Source: Bacillota bacterium
GTDB taxonomy: Bacteria; Bacillota; Clostridia; Lachnospirales; Lachnospiraceae
DNA length: 64,000 nt
Assembly (NCBI GenBank): GCA_023423045.1
Contig: JAFAGA010000047.1
Span: 62,001 to 126,000 of the forward strand
Reading direction: 5' to 3'
The position numbers were made by a program, and so were the translations under genes. The notes under the pieces are model-generated. The model worked only from the letters and a program-made list of their open reading frames with translations. It searched no databases and was not told the DNA's origin. How positions within the stretch are numbered: the first letter of the stretch is position 1; the number at the start of each line of letters is the position of its first letter. This document shows, one piece after another, positions 8,976 through 16,142 of the stretch.

Positions 8976-9866
8976 TTAATAATGCCTCCTTCCGCTCTCC
9001 CGATTGCGGAAGATCCAATATATGATTCCGATCAAAAGGAGCACCACAAAGCTGTAGATCCAGGCATAGGTGGCGGCAAAGCCCAAGCCTCCGCTGGTAT
9101 TCTCCGTTGCCTTGCGGATCAAATCGTATACCGGGTTGATGGAGAAGGTCCCGATATTGGCTATGGTAAAAATGGTAACCACCAGAACAATGGGCTTGAT
9201 GATGGGAATTGTAATCTTCCACAGAATCTGCCAGGAATTCGCCGAATCAATCTGCGCCGCCTCAAACAGGCTGGGATTAATCTTCTGCAGCCCGTTGATA
9301 TAGAGGATAATTGGAATTCCTGTAAACCACAGGATGATGGACAGCTGCTGAAACACTCCGATCAGCACAAAAGCCAGCTGCCGCGAATAGGCCGCAATCA
9401 TCTGTACGACGAAAATTTCCGTAAACTCCCTGATGCTATCCCCCTCGCTGCCCTGGGAGCTGGAATCAATCAGCTGGTACATCACCGGGCCGGACATAAT
9501 AATCACCGGCAGAAAGTAAATGGTCCGGAGCAGCCCCCTCAGGAAAGTGATGCGGTTTAACAGGTATGCCAAAATAAAGGACAGAATTACAATGACAAAG
9601 GTATAGGGGATAATCATCCCCAGATAACTCAGCAGGGCGGGAACAAAGTCAACATTTTCAAAAAATGCCGTAAAATAATTGTCCAGGCCGGTCCAGGAAA
9701 GCTCAAAACCCCGGACCGTCTGCCTCACCTCATTAAAGCTCAGGTAAATGGTCGCAACAAAGGGTATGGCGGTAAAAGCTGCAAAGCCGAGAATCCAGGG
9801 CAGCATAAACAGATATCCAAGGCGGTTCTGCCTCCGCTGAAACGATGTTATTTTCTTTTTCTTCAT
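8976..9866 (-). CDS. Sugar ABC transporter permease, MalF-type (second pair)
   Basis: This is the partner permease of the CUT1 importer encoded with the next gene. The 296-aa protein has a basic N-terminus, about six membrane helices and the EAA loop EAAQIDSANSWQILWKITIP, which contacts the ATPase. Its start overlaps the stop of the DUF5696-like gene as ATGA, so translation is probably coupled. No binding-protein gene sits next to this pair; it must share one of the two at the head of the operon or use an unlinked one. Confidence 0.9.
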   Translation of the reverse strand: MKKKKITSFQRRQNRLGYLFMLPWILGFAAFTAIPFVATIYLSFNEVRQTVRGFELSWTGLDNYFTAFFENVDFVPALLSYLGMIIPYTFVIVILSFILAYLLNRITFLRGLLRTIYFLPVIIMSGPVMYQLIDSSSQGSEGDSIREFTEIFVVQMIAAYSRQLAFVLIGVFQQLSIILWFTGIPIILYINGLQKINPSLFEAAQIDSANSWQILWKITIPIIKPIVLVVTIFTIANIGTFSINPVYDLIRKATENTSGGLGFAATYAWIYSFVVLLLIGIIYWIFRNRESGRRHY

Positions 9867-12280
9867 TTATTCCACCCCCCAACGGATATTACGGATGCAC
9901 TCAAAGGCGCTGCCTTTCCCTGGCCATAAGCAATTTCTTCCTCGGTATAATTAATAATGATCTCCTTTTTCTCGTTTCCCTTTTCATAGCTGTTGCGGAT
10001 TACGCCGTTCTCCAAAACAGTCCTCCCCGTCCACTGAAAGCCTGCAACCTGGCTCAAAGCCTCATTCACCTGGGTATATACTTCCCTGATCAGGTTCTCG
10101 TACTGCTCATACTCCGTCGTATACATATCGGAGGAGGGCGTGGACGCCAGCAAATAGGAAGGCTCTTTGGACAAAATGAAGGAAGGGGATAAATTATAGT
10201 CAATCATCCGCAGGATATCCGCCCGGGTATAGAAGGAGAAATTGGAATAGGGCGCATATACCTCCATAGTGCCGTACAACACCATCTGCAGGAAGGGCAC
10301 CGCATCCGTCTCAAACACATACTGGGAGGTTCCCACCGGACTCTGTAAAAATCGGTCCGTATACTTCCAAAGGTACAGGTTCGGATTCTCAAAATTCAAC
10401 TTCACCTGGCTTTTGGCCTCCTCAAAGGTGTTTTGATACAGGGCGATGGCATCGGATACCGTGCTTTCTGCCCCGCTGCTTTCATAGCTGCTCAGCAGCA
10501 CCTCGGATATCCCCCCGACCGTCATGGAGGAGGAATAGGGCGCCACCCTCTTAAGCTGGCTGCGAAACCACTGGGCACTCTTTTCCGGCCTCGCATATCC
10601 ATAGAGGTAAACCGGCGCATTGGCAGGCAGCAGGGCTGCCTTATTCAGTATCAAATACCAGGAATTCGCATGTCTTGCCGCATTATTATGATAGCTCATC
10701 ATCTCTCTGTTAATTGTGACATAATCCCTGGCATAGGAAATATCGATTCCCTGTTTTGCAAACTCGGTGAACAATTCCCGAAAGTCCCTTTTCCCTCCTG
10801 TTTTACGGTAATAATTGGCCGAGCCGGGCGGTGCGATGGTCTCCCCTCCCTGCTGCCAGCCGTACAGCCCTGAGTTGATATTGGTGATTCCTGTATTGCT
10901 TATCACCGCATTCAGAATTTCCCGAACATTCTCAGCCGAGGTAACCACTACCTCCTCCGTTCCTACAATCCCCTTCTTGGAATCCGACATAATAAAATCC
11001 AGACGCAGCGGAATATCCGTACCCGCCGCGTAAGGCCGTTCCGTAAGAATTCCCTGATCCATCAGATGCTTCCGATAGGTGGCCGCCATTCCGGTATAAT
11101 CCGCCGCCGGCGTACCATCCGAACCGTCTCCGGCCAGGAAGGTGTAGGTCATCCGCATATCCATCTGATTCGGCTCGCCAAGCAGGGTAAAATAACCCTC
11201 TCCCTTTTTATTATATACCTGATAATAATTCACATTATAAACAAACCTGGGATACACATAATTATAATTTGTCAGGTTCTCTTCCGGCCTTACCACAATC
11301 TGCATATATTCCGCACCGCTGTCCGCGTATGCCACAAAAGCTGCCTGACCGTTGCCATGGGCCACTCCGAATACCGGCATGACCGGGTCCTTCAGCGGAA
11401 CAGTATCCGTCATACCCACTCCGTGATAGGTGTTCTGCGCCGGGTCCTCACCGTAGACATCCCCATAATACATGGAAAAGGAGGCATTGTTGTCCTGAAA
11501 ACGGATCAGGCTTCCGCTGCCGTCCGGCACAAAGATATATCCGGGTATCATATAGTTATCCTCTACAATATCATACTCCCCTGTTTCCGGATTATAATAT
11601 TTGGTTTTTCCGCCGCTGGCACCAAGGAAGGGTGTGATATCAAGAGCCACCAGGTCCTTCATCCCTTTTCCCGAGATGTCCTCCCGGCGTATCTCATATT
11701 GGATGGAAGCCTCCTCGAAGGTAATATGCACCTTCACCTTCAGCTCCAGATTCATAAAATTCACGTCCAGCCTTCTTGTTGCCGGATTATCGTTCAGCGT
11801 CACCAGCGTCGATTCCACCAGCTCCTTTGCCGCGGAGGAGGTGTTCTTTACCGTCCCTCCTTCGTTGTACTCAACCGTCAGAATTGAGTTGGAGATAGCG
11901 GTAAAGGTGGAACTCATATCCGCCTCCACCGGAATTGCCAGCTTTTGCGCTTCCTCCAGGGTCTCGGCACTTCTAACCTGCTGGATAATTTCCTGGCCGA
12001 AGGGAATATCCAGCCCCGTCTTCCAGGTATAGCCGTTGCGTTTATCCTTTACCGCTATGATATCCCTGTCCTCCCGGTAATAATAAATCATGGTGTCCGT
12101 CTCATAAAGCTTCTCAAACTCATCCACCGCCTTGATATCATAGCTGACATGGTCCGGAGGCAGCTTCGTATCCCTGTTGGTCGTCAGATATGCCGCCTTG
12201 ACATAGGGCAGGGAAAAGGCTCCCGCCATCAGCAATACCGATACTATCAGAATTCGTTTTTTTATCCTACTCAAATACAT
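9863..12280 (-). CDS. DUF5696-like exported protein of unknown function, possible glycan-active enzyme
   Basis: Function is not established. The 805-aa protein has an N-terminal signal or anchor (about residues 8-29). A beta-rich region with VPDGSGSLIRF (251-261) follows, then an alpha/beta region containing GLYGWQQGG (471-479) and FAKQGIDISYARDYVT (507-522). A late motif is VPFLQMVLYG (661-670), and the end is a beta-rich tail. I recognise this as the DUF5696 type seen beside CUT1 permeases in Paenibacillus and Lachnospiraceae. The order beta-sandwich, alpha/beta barrel-like core, beta-sandwich tail resembles some glycoside hydrolases, but I cannot name catalytic residues. AAGGAG lies 10 nt before the ATG, inside the end of the upstream gene (14-nt overlap). 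Confidence 0.72.
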   Translation of the reverse strand: MYLSRIKKRILIVSVLLMAGAFSLPYVKAAYLTTNRDTKLPPDHVSYDIKAVDEFEKLYETDTMIYYYREDRDIIAVKDKRNGYTWKTGLDIPFGQEIIQQVRSAETLEEAQKLAIPVEADMSSTFTAISNSILTVEYNEGGTVKNTSSAAKELVESTLVTLNDNPATRRLDVNFMNLELKVKVHITFEEASIQYEIRREDISGKGMKDLVALDITPFLGASGGKTKYYNPETGEYDIVEDNYMIPGYIFVPDGSGSLIRFQDNNASFSMYYGDVYGEDPAQNTYHGVGMTDTVPLKDPVMPVFGVAHGNGQAAFVAYADSGAEYMQIVVRPEENLTNYNYVYPRFVYNVNYYQVYNKKGEGYFTLLGEPNQMDMRMTYTFLAGDGSDGTPAADYTGMAATYRKHLMDQGILTERPYAAGTDIPLRLDFIMSDSKKGIVGTEEVVVTSAENVREILNAVISNTGITNINSGLYGWQQGGETIAPPGSANYYRKTGGKRDFRELFTEFAKQGIDISYARDYVTINREMMSYHNNAARHANSWYLILNKAALLPANAPVYLYGYARPEKSAQWFRSQLKRVAPYSSSMTVGGISEVLLSSYESSGAESTVSDAIALYQNTFEEAKSQVKLNFENPNLYLWKYTDRFLQSPVGTSQYVFETDAVPFLQMVLYGTMEVYAPYSNFSFYTRADILRMIDYNLSPSFILSKEPSYLLASTPSSDMYTTEYEQYENLIREVYTQVNEALSQVAGFQWTGRTVLENGVIRNSYEKGNEKKEIIINYTEEEIAYGQGKAAPLSASVISVGGWNK

Positions 12281-14303
12281 TACGCGCTATCTCCTTTCCG
12301 ACGGTTCTGATAAACTGCCACAGCTGATCCCACATAATGATGATTACCAATACGAGGATCGCCGCCACAATCATAAAGACTATCGTAATAATAAGGCTGG
12401 TGACCGTCTCCTTCACCGTATAATCATGGACGGTCATAAATCCCAGAAAGATAGAGATCAAACTCCAAACCGTGCCCACCGCCAGCAGAAGGCTGAGCAG
12501 AAAGGCTTCATTATAGGTCAGCCAATGGGAGGCTATGGTTATGGTAAACATTGCAGCCATGGAAGGAATGCAGCCGTAGGCCGGAATCATGTATACCTGG
12601 GCAAAGCTGCCGTCCCCGTCCTTAATGGAGGTCACAAGATAATTGCAGATCACAAACAGGCCAATCAGTGCAAAGAAGCCGATGACAATGGAATTAATAT
12701 CCATCTCCTCAACCTCCACATGCTGGTATATGAAGCCCTTCGTCGTCGTATAGGCCATGAATACCACGAAGAAAAGCAGATACAGCACCGTCGCAGCTGC
12801 CGTGGTTCCCTTCTTTTCCACGCGGATATCATAATATCTGTCGATAGGATGGCGGGGTATCCGAAAGGCATACAGCACCTCCCCCAATACCGGCACCTCC
12901 AGCAGCCTTTCCTGCAGCCCCCTCTTCGCCTGCCGTATCCTGTGCTCCTTATCAAAAATCCGTATTCCCAGGCTGATTAGATACAGAATAACGGCAATGG
13001 CAATAATCAATGCCATCCTCTCCTGAATCCAGGCATTTCTTACTTCCCAGAATGCCTCCGAATAATATTTGCGGTCCCCGGATACCTGAAAATGCTCCAT
13101 GGCCTCAGGATACCGCTCCGAATGCAGATATGCCTTACCTACACCGCTGTGGGCCAGCACGGACATCTGGTTCAATCGCAGAACCCGGTTCCATTGCTCC
13201 AGGGATTCCTGATACTTTCCCTTCTCGTATAATCCCATGGCACCGTATACCATCAGGGCATATTCCGTGGGCCGGAAGGACTGCAGGTAACCCTTATCAC
13301 CGTCCACACTCCACAGATTCCTGTTTTGATCCAGGGCAATTGCCGGTAGTCTGGAGAAGTAGCCGGAGATATCCATATCCAGCACATAGGCCCCAAAGCT
13401 GAAGATAATCTCTCCTGTGCCGGTATAGATATTGATATAGCCACTGTTGTCGGCAGTATAGATAATTCCCTGCTCATCCACCCAGACATCCGTCATCTCA
13501 CTTGACACCCAGTCAGAGTCCTTAAATATATTACCTCCTGCCGTATTATGCTTCTTTAACCCATCCTGATGCGTACCCATCGTGGTGGTATACACTACAT
13601 TGTGGTCGTCAATGAATACATTGGAGAAGGTGGTAGGTACCCTGGCAACCAAATTGGACAGCTGGGCCCTGGTGAAGATTGCATTCTGAATCGCCTGCAC
13701 CAGGGAGAGCTTCGTCTTATTTACCGTAAAATAGCCCAGAAAATCCCCCGCAGGGCTCAACTGAATTACTCCGTTATATACCCCTTCGCTGACAATGTAC
13801 ATATTTTTGCCGTTATCAACGGAAATCTTTAAGGGTTCAAATTTGGTATCCGCAAAGCTGGGAGCCTCCGGCCTGCGAAAATCCTCGATAAAATTGAATT
13901 CCCGGTCAAAACGGAACACCATCTTTGCGCTGGGATCCGCTACATAGATATCCCCTTCTTTCCCGGTCACAAAGATACCCTTGGGGTTATTCATCCCCTC
14001 ATGGGTCAGCTCTCCAATCACCCTTGCCGAATCAATGGAATACTTCACCACCCTGGCATTACCAGAGTCGGCGATATACAGATTATTCTCTTTGTCGATA
14101 TAAAGATCCTCCGGCGACTTGAGCCCCAGGTCCGTAACGGTCCGCTCCGGCAGATAGGCGTCCTGCGTGCGGATCCAGTATCCGTTTTTATCAGCGGAAT
14201 AGGTATAGCTGGTCGCCTGGGATGCCATGGCCCGATATGCCGGGAGGCCGGAGATAACCAAGGCCATCAGCAGCATCAAAACTGCTTTTATTTGCTTTTT
14301 CAT
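12267..14303 (-). CDS. NHL-repeat / TPR / YIP1-like multipass membrane protein
   Basis: Function unknown. The 678-aa protein has a signal peptide and an extracytoplasmic beta-propeller of NHL-type repeats (about residues 55-345; for example SPEDLYIDKENNLYIADSG and the similar NPKGIFVTG...DIYVADPS). A TPR-like helical segment follows (about 350-415, ALMVYGAMGLYEKGKYQESL), then a first membrane helix (about 430-450), a basic cytoplasmic stretch, and a five-helix YIP1-like domain (about 500-670). The chosen ATG at 14303 has GGAGG 8 nt upstream; a GTG lies 9 nt earlier. It lies between two permease pairs and overlaps the DUF5696-like gene, so a sensory or scaffold role at the importer or glycan surface is plausible inference only. 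Confidence 0.75.
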   Translation of the reverse strand: MKKQIKAVLMLLMALVISGLPAYRAMASQATSYTYSADKNGYWIRTQDAYLPERTVTDLGLKSPEDLYIDKENNLYIADSGNARVVKYSIDSARVIGELTHEGMNNPKGIFVTGKEGDIYVADPSAKMVFRFDREFNFIEDFRRPEAPSFADTKFEPLKISVDNGKNMYIVSEGVYNGVIQLSPAGDFLGYFTVNKTKLSLVQAIQNAIFTRAQLSNLVARVPTTFSNVFIDDHNVVYTTTMGTHQDGLKKHNTAGGNIFKDSDWVSSEMTDVWVDEQGIIYTADNSGYINIYTGTGEIIFSFGAYVLDMDISGYFSRLPAIALDQNRNLWSVDGDKGYLQSFRPTEYALMVYGAMGLYEKGKYQESLEQWNRVLRLNQMSVLAHSGVGKAYLHSERYPEAMEHFQVSGDRKYYSEAFWEVRNAWIQERMALIIAIAVILYLISLGIRIFDKEHRIRQAKRGLQERLLEVPVLGEVLYAFRIPRHPIDRYYDIRVEKKGTTAAATVLYLLFFVVFMAYTTTKGFIYQHVEVEEMDINSIVIGFFALIGLFVICNYLVTSIKDGDGSFAQVYMIPAYGCIPSMAAMFTITIASHWLTYNEAFLLSLLLAVGTVWSLISIFLGFMTVHDYTVKETVTSLIITIVFMIVAAILVLVIIIMWDQLWQFIRTVGKEIARNVFE

Positions 14304-14315
14304 ATGCCGCACCTC

Positions 14316-15185
14316 CTACTTGATACCGGAATGAGTCATGGTGTTCATAACCTTCGACTGCATGATTACGAAAATAACCAGATTCGGAAGAAATAATATA
14401 ACCGAAGCCGCCGCTACCATGCCCGAGGCTGCCACCGTATTATTGGTGGACAGCGCATTCAGATAAAAGGCCAGAGTGCGCATCGTATCATTGGATATAA
14501 AATTATTGGAAGATTCCGTTGCCTGCCATACCGCCTGAAAGGTCAGCACCACTGTCGTAGCCAATGCCGGCTTTGTCAGGGGAATAATCACCTTCTGAAT
14601 AATTCTGAAATCCCGTGCCCCATCCATAATTGCCGCTTCAATCAGGGCATCCGGTATCTGGTCCACAAACTGCTTTACCAGAAACAGGCCCACCGGCATC
14701 GCAATCAAGGGCAGAATATGGGCCAGCCAGTTATCCAGCAGGCCGGTATTCACAATGACCAGGTATCTAGGAACCGCAACCGCAGTGGCAACAAACATCA
14801 ACGCCGTCTGATTCAGGTTAAAAAGCGCATTCTTGGCCCGGAACTTTTTCTTGGAGAAGGCATAAGCCGCACTGATAGTGATAATCAGATTAATAATGAT
14901 GGTCAATACCGTGATTACAACGGAATTATATAAGTACCTGGTCATCGGCACTCCCGTCACCCCCGCCAGGCTGAACAAATCCCGGAAATTATCCAGAGTG
15001 GGCTTTTTCACCAAAATTGTCGGAGGAAAGGCATACAGCTCTCCCATGGGTTTAAATGCCTGGTTGATGATAAAAATGACAGGCAGTACCATAAACACCC
15101 CTAAAGGTATCAATATTATGTAAAATTTAATCTGCGAAAGCGAGAAACGCTTCGGATTAATTCTGGATCCTTGTAACTTAGCCAT
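14316..15185 (-). CDS. Carbohydrate ABC transporter permease, MalG-type (first pair)
   Basis: This CUT1 importer permease of 289 aa has a basic N-terminus, six predicted membrane helices and the EAA loop EAAIMDGARDFRIIQKVIIP with the final proline intact. GGAGG lies 5 nt before the ATG. It follows its MalF-type partner by 13 bp and precedes the NHL/YIP1-like gene by 12 bp. It most likely works with one of the two binding proteins encoded upstream. The substrate is inferred to be a beta-glucan oligosaccharide from the GH16 and GH3 genes. Confidence 0.92.
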   Translation of the reverse strand: MAKLQGSRINPKRFSLSQIKFYIILIPLGVFMVLPVIFIINQAFKPMGELYAFPPTILVKKPTLDNFRDLFSLAGVTGVPMTRYLYNSVVITVLTIIINLIITISAAYAFSKKKFRAKNALFNLNQTALMFVATAVAVPRYLVIVNTGLLDNWLAHILPLIAMPVGLFLVKQFVDQIPDALIEAAIMDGARDFRIIQKVIIPLTKPALATTVVLTFQAVWQATESSNNFISNDTMRTLAFYLNALSTNNTVAASGMVAAASVILFLPNLVIFVIMQSKVMNTMTHSGIK

Positions 15186-15198
15186 TCTTACCTCCTTC

Positions 15199-16140
15199 TT
15201 ACTCTTCCTTTTCGCCGAATAATCCGTGGGCTACCTTGGAAAATGCAGTCACAATCAACAGGAGCACCACCGATACCGCCGCCGCATACCCCATCTCATA
15301 CCGTAAAAAGCCATAGTCATCGATATGATTGGTAATCAGCTGCCCGGCCAGTCCCGGCGTTGGGTTCATACCGGACAATGCCACTCCGATAAAGCCCATA
15401 TTAAAGGCATTGACTATGGCCATAACCGCACCGAAGAGCATCTGGGGCTTCATTGACGGAACCGTAATATAGATAATCTCCTGGAAACGGTTGCGTATCC
15501 CGTCCACATAGGCCGCCTCATACAGCTCCTCGTTCACATTGAGAATTCCCGATATCATCGCCAGAAAGCCAATTCCCATGGAGGACCAAAGGGATACGAT
15601 AATCATGATATTCATCAGGTAATCCGGCGACAGAAGGAACATTACCGGTTGGTCAATCACCTCCAGCTCCATGAGCAGATAGTTCACAAACCCTCTCTGG
15701 TCGCCGGAAAATATAGTTCTCCAGATTACCTGGATGAACACATTACCCAACATAGAGGGGGTGAAAATGGCCAGGGTCAGAATGGTTCTGGGAATGCGCT
15801 GAATCTGGGTCAGCATCCAGGCCAGGAGGAAGGACATCACATAGCCTCCCGGACCCACGATCAAAGCATATTTGAAGGTGTTAGGCAATACAAATTTCAG
15901 GAAGGCTTCATCCTGGGTGATCAGCGTGACATAGTTATCCAGCCCGGCGAATCTCGGGCTGTTGATTACATCAAAATAGGTAAAGGAAAGTCCGATGGCG
16001 ATTGCTATGGGAATTGCTATGAAGCCCAGAAACAGCACACCGTAAGGAAGAAGCAGCAGAAAAGTGCGCACGGCATTGCCGCGCATCTTGCTTTTCTCCC
16101 GTTTTGACTGCTTTACCAGCGTTACATTCAAGTCTGCCAT
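15199..16140 (-). CDS. Sugar ABC transporter permease, MalF-type (first pair)
   Basis: This 313-aa CUT1 permease has a cytoplasmic basic N-terminus (about 25 residues), six predicted helices and the EAA loop EAAYVDGIRNRFQEIIYITVP. The start lies 2 nt after the stop of the large binding protein, so the genes are translationally coupled. That makes the 986-aa binding protein its most likely partner. Confidence 0.92.
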   Translation of the reverse strand: MADLNVTLVKQSKREKSKMRGNAVRTFLLLLPYGVLFLGFIAIPIAIAIGLSFTYFDVINSPRFAGLDNYVTLITQDEAFLKFVLPNTFKYALIVGPGGYVMSFLLAWMLTQIQRIPRTILTLAIFTPSMLGNVFIQVIWRTIFSGDQRGFVNYLLMELEVIDQPVMFLLSPDYLMNIMIIVSLWSSMGIGFLAMISGILNVNEELYEAAYVDGIRNRFQEIIYITVPSMKPQMLFGAVMAIVNAFNMGFIGVALSGMNPTPGLAGQLITNHIDDYGFLRYEMGYAAAVSVVLLLIVTAFSKVAHGLFGEKEE

Positions 16141-16142
16141 GG

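Noticed and set aside
8974..9222. N-terminal extension of the MalG-type permease
   Set aside because: The extra 83 residues lie inside the upstream permease gene in another frame, are not hydrophobic or family-like, and a GGAGG site marks the ATG at 8973.
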